Under the pieces are notes generated by a model. It searched no databases. It had not been told where the DNA came from and worked only from the letters and a program-made list of their open reading frames with translations. 64,000 nucleotides of DNA from Rhabditoides inermis. Its lineage: Eukaryota > Nematoda > Chromadorea > Rhabditida > Rhabditidae. The stretch lies in assembly GCA_963966185.1 (NCBI GenBank), contig CAWZYM010000047.1, positions 62,001-126,000 of the forward strand, read 5' to 3'. Position numbers and translations under genes: made by a program. Shown piece after piece: positions 1-30,277 of the stretch. Position 1 is the stretch's first letter. Every line of letters starts with the position of its first letter.

Positions 1-168
1 TGAATACAAACATATGATTAGCTTAATCTATTAAGAATATAGAATAGTTGTGGTGTGATTCATCACGCTCTCGCACTAGTCACAGCCAGACGAACATGTG
101 GGGAGGAAGCGTCGAAAACTGTCACAAAGCATGATCACCTTATAATACATTAAACAAATATATTTCAG

Positions 169-783
169 TATTCGCTCTGTCAGAATGATAACGGTGAGAT
201 GTACTACTACAAGCAAGGCCATCATCTCGAAGAGAGCTTGTGTGAGAAGGACATAGCCAAAGCCAAAATCACCAATCAAATAAATGAGACCGGGTAAGAC
301 ACATCTTAAACACGTAATTAGATACCAATCTACATAGTACAATTGAATAATGAAAACAGTATCAAAACAATGAAAACACAATCTTTTAAAATACAATTCA
401 CCGAACATATGTTTGCTGATGACGTCATTCGCTTTTCTACCGAGTGCCTTGACCGCGCAATCTCAATCGCGGCGAGACCCAAAATTGCAGTTGGGCGCAT
501 CTCGACATCGAGACCTTTGATGAGGAGATCCCCGAGTATCTTCAGGGATATGCGGCGGGATTCGTGGAAGGTTAATGAACAAACGAAACACAGTGAGTAC
601 AACGCGTTCCATCACAGGCCGCGCCACCCGCGACTTGATCCGTTTGCACATCCAGAACACAGTGGATGGATACTGTGACGGAGCAGAAGAGTACTGCGAT
701 AAGCTCAATGAGTTCCTCCTTGCCAACCTCCAGTGGACAAGGGAACAGGTCGCTGCCAATGATGCCGATCCCTACTGGGTGCA

Positions 784-836
<53 letters not shown>

Positions 837-3030
837 GGGAGGGATAATCTGTAGGTGAACATGACGTTGAACCAACTGGCGGGAGTAATCGACGGATATG
901 AGAACCAGCTGAACAGCCAACTCTCCGATGCCGATATGGTCGCCCATCCCATCTTGTACGTCTCTCCTCCCACCTCCCCCCTCTCTCACCGTTCACATTG
1001 CAGTCTGATCCAACTAGCTGGAGACATCGAGGACCTGGCGATCAAGTTCAAGCGTCCGGAGCAGCTGCTGACCACGTGGATCGGGTCGGGTCACTGCTCG
1101 GCCCTCGTGCGGATCCCCGACGACAACTCGGACCTGTTCTTCTCGCACGTCACTTGGTCCAGCTACTCCTCCATGCTGCGACTCCAGAAGAGGCACGTCT
1201 CTCTCACCTCTCACACCCTTACAACAACCACCTTGCAGGTACAACTTCAAGCTGTGCAAGTGTAAGGCGCCCGGCCACACCTACACATTCAGCAGTTATC
1301 CCGGTTAGTCCCTCCCCCCTATCACTTTATCATTATCTCGATCAAGACCCTAGACGTTTCATATTCTATCGAATGGATACATTCAGGTTCGATTCCATCC
1401 GTTGACGACTTCATCCTCACATCTGCTCAACTGGCTGTCTTCGAGACGACCATCTCCAACTACAATACTGATATCATGCAGTACACCACACCCAAGACCA
1501 TCCTATGTTGGATTCGCACACAGGTCAAATATCGACTGATTACATCTTTTTTACTTTGCTTTTCATTATCTGTCTTATCCACCACTCTAGTCTGTTGGTC
1601 ATTCAATCTCACTATCTCTCTGACTGGCAGTTACTCTAATCTCTACTAATCGTGGTCATTTTTCCTTGCAAATTCCCATGTCTGACCATCAGCTGATGAT
1701 TGACATTGGCCGGCTTATCTAGCCATGCCCAATGCAGTCCGCGATTAGATAGTTGGAGGGCGGATAAACAAGTCATACTGATAATAAATACAAGTTAGGG
1801 GTCTAACACGGGCAGCCCACGCACTTGTGGTGGCAGATTTTGATGTAATTAAGCACCTATACACAACTTTTTACGCTGAATCCGAATATGACCATAACTT
1901 TTCCAAAAAGGCACTTTGAAGGGGATTTGGCCCCGCACCGAATAGACTACCCTTGAAAACGACCTGTCAAACCTTTTTTTTTTGCAGTTTTTGTACTCGC
2001 CCCAAGACACTCCAACTCGATTTTACATAATTATGTAAATTCGAATCACAGCGAGTACTCGCTCTGGATGCGTGCCCTACTACTGTCATGCGTGCCCTAC
2101 AGCCTCATTCATAAGATGTCCAAAATGCGAGAACTTCTATTGCTTCGGATGCATGATTATGCAAAAACATCGTTGTTTACAAGATTACACTAAACAGTTA
2201 TGATTTTGCTTTCGGTATATTACACTGCAAAAAACACTGGCAGCAGCGAGGATAGAACCACCGACCGTCATTTCCGATTTCCTAACTCACTAACCATTCC
2301 GCCGCGCTGCTGTTGTTTGACAAGTCGTTTTCAAGGGTAGTCTATTCGGTGCGAGGCCAAATCCCCTTTAAAGTGCTATTTTGGAAAAGTTATGGTCATA
2401 TTCGGATTCAGCGTAAAAAGTTGTGTATAGGTGCTTAATTACATCAAAATCTGCCACCACAAGTGCGTGGGCTGCCCGTGTAAGGAAGAATCAATCGATA
2501 ATGAGTGAATCAATACAGGTGGCGCACCGCACGGCAGACACGGCAGAGAAGTGGGCGACGACGTTTGCCAAGTACAACTCTGGAACGTACAACAACCAAT
2601 GGGTCATCGTAGACTATAAGAAGTAGGTGGAGAGAAGAAAAAGAACATAATAGAAAGAGAGAACTTCTTTTTCAGTTTCAAGCCGAAGTCCAGCAAGCTG
2701 CCGAGGCACGGTCTCATTCACGTACTCGAACAGCTACCGTGAGTTTCGAAGAAATCAATGCTCGGAATATAATCGATTTAGCGGCTACATCCAGCACATG
2801 GACATGACACACAAGCTGACCAAGCAGCGCTTCTGGCCCAGCTACAACATGCCGTGCGTTCCTCCCTCTCTCCCTCCCTCCCTCCCCGCCCCGCCTCCCC
2901 CTCTCTCTCATCCATCTTTCTCCAGGTACTTCCCCGATGTCTACAATGACAGTAAGACGGCTGCTCTGGCAGACAAGTACGGAGATTGGTTCACCTACGA
3001 CAAGTGTCCGAGGTTAGACATTCTCAGCTA

Positions 3031-3066
<36 letters not shown>

Positions 3067-3669
3067 CTCCCTTCTGCCCATATCTCTCCCCTCTGCTTTC
3101 CAGGGCCCTCATCTTCAAGCGCGACGCCCCGAAAGTGCAGAACATGGATGACATGCAGAGACTCATGCGGTACGCGTACAACAACAACAACAACAACAAC
3201 AACAACCCGTTGCAGCTCGAACAACTACGAGAACGATCCTCTGTCGGTGTGCGAGGGCTGCACTCCGTCACACAATGCAGAGAACGTGATCGCGTGTCGC
3301 TCGGACCTGAACCCCGCTGACGGATCCTATCCCTTCGACGCCCTTGGCCATAGGGACCACGGAGCAACTGATATGAAGGTCCGCTCCCTCTCCAATGCCC
3401 CCTCTCTTTATCAGCTCACCAACTCCAAGCTTTCAGCTCACCAACTCCAAGCTTATGAAGAACCTCCAATTCGTCGGTATCTCTGGACCCACCTCCGATG
3501 GAGTACCCATGTTCTCATGGAAGACCAGCACTTTCAAGTGAGAATAGAAGAAATCAATACATCGATGTATAATTAATATTGCAGGGACACGGTGAAGCAC
3601 GTCGGTCAGCCGATCGATTGGAACTTTGGTCCAGTCACTCACAAGTGGGACAACAGCCTCTACGTCTAA
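169..3669 (+). CDS. Phospholipase B-like protein (5' end outside window)
   Basis: Lysosomal/secreted Ntn-hydrolase of the phospholipase B-like (PLBD/lamina ancestor) family. About 14 exons can be joined in frame from an acceptor at 168 to the stop at 3667-3669; the signal peptide and first exon lie outside the window or were not found. Family landmarks in order are LQGYAAGFVEG (around 540-570), GSGHCSALV (around 1084-1110, with the Cys expected to be the autocatalytic nucleophile), SHVTWSSYSSMLRLQK, YNSGTYNNQWVIVDYK (2568-2622), YNNYENDPLS and RSDLNPADGSYPFDALGHRDHG (around 3295-3370), and a C-terminal GQPIDWNFGPVTHKWD. Introns are tiny (571-617 is 47 bp). The exception is 1523-2519, which carries a 674-bp transposon. 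The intron at 1193-1238 uses a GC donor. The stop lies 78 bp from the convergent neighbour, so the 3' UTRs probably overlap. Family assignment is firm; PLBD1 versus PLBD2 is not resolved. Confidence 0.9.
785..854 (+). repeat. (GA)n microsatellite starting at a 5' splice site
   Basis: A 70-bp phospholipase B-like intron that reads GTGAGAGAG and continues as GA dinucleotides to about 843, then a short tail ending GTAG. The repeat begins at the donor itself. Confidence 0.9.
1804..2483. mobile_element. PIF/Harbinger-like MITE with TAA target duplication
   Basis: Non-autonomous inverted-repeat element at 1807-2480 (674 bp) in a phospholipase B-like intron. It is flanked by TAA at 1804-1806 and 2481-2483, a 3-bp target duplication typical of PIF/Harbinger. 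The terminal inverted repeats are about 165 bp (1807-1973 versus about 2316-2480), begin CACGGGCAGCCCACGCAC and differ at only a few positions. There is no transposase. The interior holds an 11-bp direct duplication (GCGTGCCCTAC, near 2070 and 2090) and, on the minus strand, a segment resembling a tRNA gene with a B-box-like GGTTCTATCC at 2250-2259. Confidence 0.85.
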
Positions 3670-3747
3670 CTTTTTTTGTCATTTTCACCAGTTATTTGTA
3701 CAGTATTCGGCTTTTCTGATAAATGTATTCGTTCAATAACACTGACG

Positions 3748-4080
3748 TCATTTGGCCCACAGTCCGGCTGCCTCCTCTTTCGCGCGTTGAATCGCGTCCC
3801 GCTCCCTGAAGTGAAGTTCTGACTCCGCCCCTTTCGTACCGCCCACCTTCTCTCTGCCTTGGCCTGCTCTCGCATGGCTGTCCACTGTTCTCGTTCTTCT
3901 TCCGGCACCCAAGCATCCCGAGCCGGCACGCGGGGGTCATACAACAAACAGGTGAACCATGGAAGTGATCGTATGAACAACCATGTCGTCCTTCCACTCC
4001 TCCAGCATATCGAGTAGCTTCTTCTCCAGGTCGCCCACAGCGCGAATGAACTCGGATGCAGCTTCGGAGCGAGTCATACC

Positions 4081-4127
<47 letters not shown>

Positions 4128-4501
4128 ACTCCCCACCCTTGCACTTGTTCCATGCATGCCACTTCCGGTTGCCATGTGTCCATCCCCACATATACGACTG
4201 TTCAGCCGGGTCCATGTAGTCGAGTTCTGACAGTGAAATTGTCAGTTTATAAGTTTATCAGTTCATGTAATCATTGCCATATTGCCATATCACACATCGA
4301 ATTAGTAAGTCATATAAAAAAACTAGTAAGTCATGTTAGTAAGTTATGTGAAAATCAAATTGCGAAATAGAGAAAACACTCACTGGGCACATTTATGTTT
4401 CCGATAACAGTCTGTTGATAGAGGCCCCAGATAGGGTAGCAGAACTCATCGAACTTGACGAGTAGCTCGAACTGACGCTGAACACTCTCAATCTGACCTA
4501 T

Positions 4502-4562
<61 letters not shown>

Positions 4563-4696
4563 CCCTCATCCTCTGTCGCTGATCGAAGCGCGCTCGCATT
4601 TTCTTCCACTCATCAGTCGCTTCGATGAAACCCTAAATGTTATGCAATATTCAGAATCAAATATCAATGAGAACCAACCTCAGGAAAGAGTGTCAT
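3748..4696 (-). CDS. Acyl-CoA-binding-domain protein (ACBP/ACBD-like)
   Basis: Predicted cytosolic acyl-CoA-ester binder. I start at the ATG at 4694-4696 (MTLFPEGFIEATDEWKK), which follows poorly conserved sequence. FIEATDEWKKM resembles the first ACBP helix. RQFELLVKFDEF and WGLYQQTVIGNIN (about 4395-4480) match the ligand-binding LYGLYKQATVGD helix. KWHAWNKCKGMTRSEAASEFI (split by a GA-rich intron near 4075-4140) matches the KWDAWNxxKGMSxEEAMxxYI helix. The domain is longer than a standard ACBP because of a charged stretch (RARFDQRQRMRIESVQ) between helices 1 and 2. The C-terminus appears to be a charged helix ending KEEAAGLWAK with stop at 3748-3750. The joins among the last two or three exons (3750-4040) are uncertain. 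It converges tail to tail with the phospholipase B-like gene. Confidence 0.72.
4087..4126 (-). repeat. Intronic (CT)n, GA on the sense strand
   Basis: Uninterrupted CT repeat in an intron of the minus-strand acyl-CoA-binding gene. On the sense strand it is (GA)n and fills most of the short intron between the KCKG and MTRSEA codons. Confidence 0.9.
4503..4556 (-). repeat. Intronic (CT)n, GA on the sense strand
   Basis: Dinucleotide run in the intron after the RQRMR codons of the acyl-CoA-binding gene. On the sense strand the donor reads GTGGGAAAGAGAGAG, so the repeat starts within about 6 nt of the 5' splice site. Confidence 0.88.
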
Positions 4697-4939
4697 GTCG
4701 ACTGTCGCAATTGCCCTCAATCCATTTCTCTTCCACCCCTCTCTATCTCCTTTCAATCGATCAACAATCGATCATAGTCTATTACTACACCACAACTGTG
4801 AATCTGTGGATAGCGAGCGGGAATTGTTTCTTCTCGTTCTCCTTTTTCCAGGAAAATTGCAGTGACACAAAGCGGTCGGCATGGAATGAAATGAAACACT
4901 CCCCCCAATAATGTGTGCAGTGTCATTTGATTGGATGTA

Positions 4940-5322
4940 ATGGTGACTGTGATCGAAGTGACTTCGGATGCTGCACGCGACTCTATCACGCATATTTCAG
5001 GTCTCGTTTTCATCGTCTTTCTATCCTCTTCTTAATATTCTTCAATATGAGTCGGTTATATTTCCCATATTTATCGATCTACTTATGAAGATAGAACAAC
5101 TTTCAGGTTCTACGCGTTCTACGGTCACCCCCACAACCGCTGTGAAAGAGCGCTCGTTCCTCCAAAATATCGCCTCCTGGATATGTACACTCGGTCAGTT
5201 TGATTATAAACAAACATTAAACCAACAAGGTTTCAGGGCTGATAGTGGCTGCTATCGCTCTCTTCACTGGTCTCTACATTCTACTCCGAAAGGGAGGACC
5301 CTGGAACAACAAACAGCACTAA
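4940..5322 (+). CDS. Small single-pass membrane protein, unrecognised
   Basis: Three exons (4940-5000, 5107-5193, 5237-5322) join in consistent phase to about 77 residues. A polar N-terminus (MVTVIEVTSDAARDS) is followed by a Ser/Thr-rich stretch (STRSTVTPTTAVKERS), one hydrophobic helix (LIVAAIALFTGLYILL, encoded around 5239-5286) and a short basic tail ending GGPWNNKQH. The layout suggests a tail-anchored or small ER/mitochondrial membrane protein. I do not recognise the family and infer no function. The start is the first ATG in the only frame that supports all three exons. It begins about 240 bp upstream of, and divergent from, the acyl-CoA-binding gene start, so the two may share a promoter region. 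Confidence 0.6.
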
Positions 5323-5718
5323 CGTTAGATGATCTATAAATACTTTTGTCGAAATGATGTCGACAGTCTTGTGACGCCATTATCCACCTTGAATTTCAAA
5401 AAAAAAGTTTTGTTTTTGTCTCTCCGATTCTTCGGATTGCTACATATTGGATAGAGCAGGTCCTCTTTTTGAATGTAACAATTTAACGGGTTTAGCAGTC
5501 TCACCTTCTTCACTTGTACATATTACGTTAATGATACAAAAGAGTTTCATGAATTCATTTTGTAATACATCAACGAGAAGATAACGAATGTACGAATTGA
5601 GCTTGACAGAAATTTCATCCCCTGATGAGATGTGGCTAATCTCCCCTATGCGCAGGCATTATGTGTGTAGTGGAGAGAGAGTGAGTGAGTGAGTGAGTGA
5701 GTGAGTGAGTGAGTGAGT

Positions 5719-5764
<46 letters not shown>

Positions 5765-5963
5765 GGGTTTGCGTAGGCAGCACACAAAGAAAGCACCATT
5801 CAAGTGACCGTTCACGGCAAAAGAGCGCTCGGGCGGCGACGGGAGAACACATAAACACTCGATATTAGCATATTCGAGATCCACCTTTTTGCAGTGTTAC
5901 CAAAACTCTCTCGATTGTCAGACGACCTCCCGTGTCTGTCGCAGTTTTTGCATAATAGAGGCA

Positions 5964-6013
<50 letters not shown>

Positions 6014-6934
6014 GGGGGGGGGGAACCGATCTCTTTCTTTGATCTGGCATCAAACTCCCGTTAGATTTTACGAGCGTCAGTTCGGGGGGGGGGGGAATTC
6101 GGTTGAGATTTCTGGGCTATCATATACCGGCCACTGGCTTGTTTGATATTCTGGGAATGCGAAACCTACTACTTTCATTAGTGTGTGTTCTTTGTCCTTG
6201 GGGGTGCGTGGAGTGAGTGGAATCCGCGCAACACTTTACGACGTCTCTCCCCCTCCCCCTCCCCCCTCTCTCCGCCTGATGGATTCCGTAGTGTGAATCC
6301 CCCTCACCTCCCGGGGGACCCTGTCCGCTGTCTCGAACCCACTTTGCCCCGAGGGTGTGAGTGTTCGTTATGAGCGTCTAAGCTGGCAATAATCCCAGAG
6401 CCCTCCGCCAATTCTCCCGGATTTAAGGGCGTGGCCTCAGCCCCGCCACTCAATTTGCATACCAGAGTGTGCTCATCATTCACTTAGTGCCATCCCCTGA
6501 GGGTGAGCATGTTCCTAGTGATGAGCGTGGCTATTGATTGGCTGTTCGTATCAGCTGGCGCGATCAGCTGTTCTCTGCGCGGCGTGGGAGTGTCTTGTCC
6601 GACCTTGTATGGGTGTTCGGTGTCTTTCTTGCCAGCCGCTCGCAGACCCCGCCCCCTTCTCTCGCCCGCGGTCAGAAAGAGAGAAGAGAGACCGGGAAAC
6701 ATCTCCATCATCCATACATCGGGATATCACCATCACGCTCTCGTACGATCTATCGATTTCCGCTGATCTACCCCTTTTTTCCTTCAGTTATTCATTATTC
6801 GTCTCTTGGCATATGTTCGAGTGTCCCTCAATTCGCCTGTTGGTTCTCGTACATCTATTATTCCCCACGCGTCTGTCACCCCATTAGCCCTCTTTCTCAT
6901 TGCAGACACAAGCTATGCGGATACGGTGACCACA
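5323..6934. other. Intergenic region with microsatellites, upstream of the cadherin gene
   Basis: I see no convincing gene in these 1.6 kb. It contains a (GAGT)n block near 5676-5720 running into (GA)n (5722-5761), a second (GA)n (about 5968-6007) with an adjoining G-run, and another G-run near 6083-6097. A CTCATTGCAG acceptor-like sequence ends at about 6904, just before the cadherin start codon, which suggests a 5'-UTR intron. No TATA box was recognised. Confidence 0.6.
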
Positions 6935-26111
<19,177 letters not shown>

Positions 26112-26766
26112 CCAGAGTGTACAGTCTACATGATCAGTCAGCTGATCATTTCAGTTTTGAGTCATTGCCGATTCTCTTTATTTCTTCCGCTCCCGCATAC
26201 GCATACTCTCACTTTGACACTGGTGTTTTTTTTCATTTCGTTTCTATTTCACTGCTTTCTCACATATTGATATTGCCACACTGCCAAAGATATAAACTTA
26301 TGCATTACATCGTGGGTACAGTGGCGGCCAAAAAATATCACCTTTTGGTTTTTGTTCTCTAAAACTATTCAAATAAAAGACAAATCTCTCATCTTTTGCA
26401 CACCGTTTTCTGGACTCTATTTGGACCTAATATATCGCTCCATATTGATCCCTCTCTATTCTCCCGGTTACAGTAGGCGGATTACTGTATTCACAAAATC
26501 ATCATTTTCTCGTGTTTAACTTTGAAAAATTCCTGTGACCAAACCACACTTCCAAAAAAAAAATCTACCCACCTTTCTTAGGTAGAACCAATCATTGGGC
26601 ATCCAAAAACACCTTGATTTCATATCACATAATTTATTACTATAATTTAAATAAGCAATAGAGAAACAACATCAAAAAATGGCAAAACTCTAATTTCAAC
26701 AAAGCCTAACTGCAGTCGGTTTATAGAAATGTGCAATTTTGCCAATGCACCGTCCTCTATTAGGAC

Positions 26767-27021
26767 GTGTTCCACAAGGGCAAGTGGAGAGTCATGGAGT
26801 CGCCGAGCCAGTCTCCGGACCTCAACCCGATCGAGCACTTCTGGGAAGAGCTCGATCGGCGGACTCGCAAAGTTTGGGTCAAGAATGCGGACGAGAAGTT
26901 TGCGTTGCTCAGGCAGGAATGGAAGAGGTTCGATCTCGCGACCCTCCACAAGTTGATCGATTCGACGCCCCTCCGCTGCCAGGCCGTGATCGAAATCAAG
27001 GGACACCCGACGAAGTACTGA
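26767..27021 (+). pseudogene. Tc1-like transposase, C-terminal remnant
   Basis: An 84-codon open stretch beginning MFHKGKWRVMESPSQSPDL and continuing NPIEHFWEELDRR, the hallmark C-terminal block of Tc1 DDE transposases, including the third acidic catalytic residue (Glu in NPIEHFW). The DNA-binding domain and the first two catalytic aspartates are absent, because the inverted repeat begins immediately upstream. It cannot encode an active enzyme and would need a transposase in trans. Confidence 0.85.
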
Positions 27022-27244
27022 GAGAGTTTCGGGTCATTATATTATTTTATAGTGCAGTTAGGCTTTGTTGAAATAAGAGTTTTGCAATTTTTAATGTTGT
27101 TTCTTTATTGCTTATTTAAATTATAGTACTAAATTATGTGATATGGAATCAAGGTGTTTTTAGATGCCCAATGATTGGTTCTACCTAAGAAAGGTGGGTA
27201 GAACTTTTTTGGAAGTGTTGTTTGGCCACAGGAATTTTTCAAAG

Positions 27245-27822
27245 TTAAAGGTAGTGTACACTCCGAGATTCGAATGAAATAATAATGAATTTTGTTTGAA
27301 AATAGATTCATGGTTCACTAAGAATGTCTGTTTGACAGATATTTGTTAAAAAAAAAGGTTTAAAAGTGTTTTGAATAAAATCATTAAAGATTAAATAGTA
27401 CATTTCCTCTTATTGACATAAAGTTTTAGCTTTTAGTGCGTTCTGTTTAATTCATTTTCGTGATTTATTTTCCGTTTTGTTTCAATTTATATAATATTTT
27501 TTGATCATAATAATGAAAACGTATTTAAAAAGTTGAGGAGGAATGAACAGAAAAGTTAAACTTGTGAACATGAGAGAAATATAATGAAGTTGTGCGTCAA
27601 AATGTGAAATCTCACCAACACGAAATAATGCACGATAATGGAGCCAATCACTGGCACCAATTTTCCTTAGTGGCACTATGAAATTAATATTTCTTAACAT
27701 GTTTTAAATAGATTTTTAATCGTTTCATAATGTAATATTTTGCCATTTTAACTTCGAAAGTATGTACTATATCCTGGTATGGTCAACTCCACTTTCAAAT
27801 TCAGAGTGAACACTACCTTTAA
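27245..27822. mobile_element. TTAA-flanked (piggyBac-type) MITE inside the Tc1-like element
   Basis: A 570-bp insertion at 27249-27818 bounded by TTAA (27245-27248, 27819-27822). Comparing the two arms of the host Tc1-like element shows the empty site, GTTAAACAC, in the uninterrupted left arm (about 26510-26520). Terminal repeats are short, AGGTAGTGTnCACTCyGA. The interior is AT-rich with no recognisable protein. TTAA duplication is characteristic of piggyBac-superfamily elements. Confidence 0.85.
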
Positions 27823-28059
27823 ACACGAGAAAATGATGATTTTGTGAATACAGTAATCCGCCTACTGTAACCGGAGGGGAGTCAATATGGAGCATTATAT
27901 TAGGTCCCTATAGAGTCCAGAAAACGGTGTGCAAAAGATGAGAGCTTTTACTTTTATTTGAATAGTTTTAGAAAACAAAAACCAAAAGGTGATACCTTTT
28001 TGCCCGCCACTGTAGATGTTTGACTTGTTTGATCAGTCAGTAGCGTGCTGGACTGATAT

Positions 28060-28580
28060 ACGGTAGGAGAATAATTCGATCTTTAGCTCACCATTCGAAT
28101 TACGGCAGGAGAATGATTCGTTCTTTGGCTCACCCTTATTAGAATTACGGTAGAAGAATAATTTGATTTTTGGCTCACCCTTAACATTACGGTAAGAGAA
28201 TAATTCGATCTTTGGCTCACCTTTAACATTACGGTCGGAGAATAATTCGATCTTTGGCTCACCCTTAGAATTACGGTAAAAGAATAATTTGATCTTTGGC
28301 TCACCCTTAACATTACGATAGGAGAACAATTCGATCTTTGGCTCACCCTTAACATTACGGTAGGAGAATAATTCGATCTTTGGCTCACCCTTAACATTAC
28401 GGTAGGTGAATAATTCGATCTATGGCTCACCCTTAACATTACGGTAGAAGAATAATTCGATCTTTGGCTCACCCTTAGAATTACGGTAAAAGAATAATTC
28501 GATCTTTGGCCCACCCTTAGAATTACGGTAGGAGAATAATTTTATCTTTGCCTCAACCTTAGAATTACGCCAGAAGAATA
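28060..28580. repeat. 42-bp minisatellite, block 1
   Basis: About twelve imperfect copies of a 42-bp unit containing ATTCGATCTTTGGCTCACC and a variable AACATTACGG or AGAATTACGG half. The unit is a multiple of three and lacks stops in two minus-strand frames, so a periodic 14-residue reading appears; I regard it as non-coding. Spacing and imperfect copies exclude a CRISPR array. Confidence 0.88.
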
Positions 28581-28581
28581 A

Positions 28582-28763
28582 TTTTTTATAGTACTTCCAA
28601 GTAAAAGTAGTTGGCTTGTACTTATTGTCTCAATTGAGCAAAAGGACCGAAATGATTTCAATTGAGACATGTGCAAACAAACAGGATATCTGTACCAATG
28701 CAAAGTGTTTGTTTTGTATCGAAATGGAACGAGTGTTTGTACTTAATTTCCTAGTGATATGAG
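28582..28763. repeat. Dispersed repeat, copy A
   Basis: Segment with AAGTAAAAGTAGTTGGCTTG, then TTTCAATTGAGACATGT and GTACCAATG. Related copies occur at 28902-28992 (truncated) and in inverse orientation at about 62930-63108. It separates two blocks of the 42-bp minisatellite, so array and spacer belong to one composite repeat family. Confidence 0.8.
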
Positions 28764-28992
28764 AATAATTCGCTCTATGGCTCACCCTTATTATAATTAC
28801 GGTAGAAGAATAATTCGATCTTTGGCTCACCCTTAGAATTACGGTAGAAGAATAATTTGATCTTTGGCTCACCCTTTAGAATTACGCTATAAGAATAATT
28901 ATCTTTTAAAAGTCCTTCCAAGTAAAAGTAGTTGGCTTGTACTGATTGTCTCGATTGAGCAAAATGACCAAAATGATTTCAATTGAGACATG
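28764..28992. repeat. 42-bp minisatellite block 2 plus truncated dispersed repeat
   Basis: About three more copies of the 42-bp unit (28764-28895), then a second, shorter copy of the dispersed segment (28902-28992). From there to the ALG6 stop at 29211 I see nothing recognisable. Confidence 0.78.
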
Positions 28993-29210
28993 TTTCAAAA
29001 TCAAAACATCATCCAAAGGATTCCAATAGTTGTCTAACCACCCTAATGTCTCTCGTGAAAAGGGTGGAACTAATTTGCGGGCCCATTATAAGTATCAGTG
29101 AACATGTTATAGTGAGTTGTTTCTCGCGATAACAAAAACGTTTTGATATACATTATCGATTCAACAAAAAAATAACCCATAACACGTAAGTCAAAATACA
29201 ACATTACTTT

Positions 29211-29829
29211 TTACTGCATCTTCTGCTTCTCCTCCCCACTCCTTCTCTTTGTCCATTCCTCTACCAACAAAGAACCAATAGACCATCCAAGAAGCGCGAG
29301 GAAGTGACAGCACGATACAAAAGCATTGAGAAGAGGGTAAAGGTGAGGGAGGTGAGAGGGCGGGGCTAAAAGGGCGGGACGGAGAGGCGTCTCCAGAAGG
29401 CACACTCCCAGAGTGAACAAGCACGAGAGACGAATCACACAACGCTGAATGTATTGCCATGGGCTCTGAGACCAAAATGTACGGTAATTTATGTATGACC
29501 TACCGTAATCGGTCCTTCCTTGGCGAAAATGAGTCTGTCGAGGAGGAGAAAGAAGGCAGAGAAGAGAATGAGAAGCGACGCATTGCCATCTTTCACACAC
29601 AGAGAGAACATGCTAGAAGAATGATAGTGAGCGGGGGACAGAGGAAGGGAGGGGGAGGAAAAGAGAGGGAGGAGAGGGAGGAGAAAGAGACTACCTGGTG
29701 GAACTGACGTGGAGGAACCAGCACACAATGGCGGGATGTTGAGGAAGCAGAAGCAGTGCGGCGACCGCCGGCAACAGAATGCTCTTCTCGTGAACCTGCA
29801 ACCATCTCTTCCGCCCTCTATCTCCATCT

Positions 29830-29877
<48 letters not shown>

Positions 29878-30221
29878 CTCCTCCTCCTACAACAACGTCA
29901 AAGGCCCCTCCCGCTCACCTGGTATGAGAATAGGAAGAATGCAAGGGAAGTGGCTAGTAGAGATAGGCGGAAGTTGCGGGGCGAGGGTCGGAGGAAGAGG
30001 ACTGCGAGGGAGGGCAGCGAAGCGGCCAGCACACATACCGTACTCAAACAATCACTCATATCAACTACTTTACCTAGTAACTAATATAGTAAAACACAAT
30101 ACACAAAGTACCGTAAACCTGAGCTTGATCTGCTGCTCGGGACGAAGCACAGCCGCGATCTTGATCAGCCATCCGAAAGCACACCACACGGAGGCCACCT
30201 TATCCTGAGATGGAACGGAGT

Positions 30222-30277
<56 letters not shown>

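Larger units (their letters stand above)
26317..28014. mobile_element. Tc1/mariner-type element with about 390-bp inverted repeats
   Basis: Element at 26319-28012 flanked by TA (26317-26318, 28013-28014). Ends are CAGTGGCGGCC and its near-complement GCCCGCCACTG, as expected for Tc1/mariner. The inverted repeats run about 390 bp on each side (26319-26714 and about 27053-28012), leaving only about 340 bp of unique interior with a transposase remnant. The right arm is interrupted by a separate TTAA-flanked insertion (27249-27818); without it the element would be about 1.1 kb. It begins about 200 bp after the cadherin stop codon. Confidence 0.9.

Noticed and set aside
2240..2315. A functional tRNA gene on the minus strand
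   Set aside because: The B-box matches, but the T-stem and A-box do not fold or match convincingly, and the segment lies inside a MITE. Kept only as a finding.
28033..28514. Periodic 14-residue open frames on the minus strand of the minisatellite
   Set aside because: They follow from a 42-bp unit without stops. There is no start context, splice evidence or family resemblance.
28060..28580. Regular 42-bp repeats resembling a CRISPR array
   Set aside because: The copies are contiguous and imperfect with no unique spacers, there are no cas genes, and the genome is eukaryotic. It is a minisatellite.
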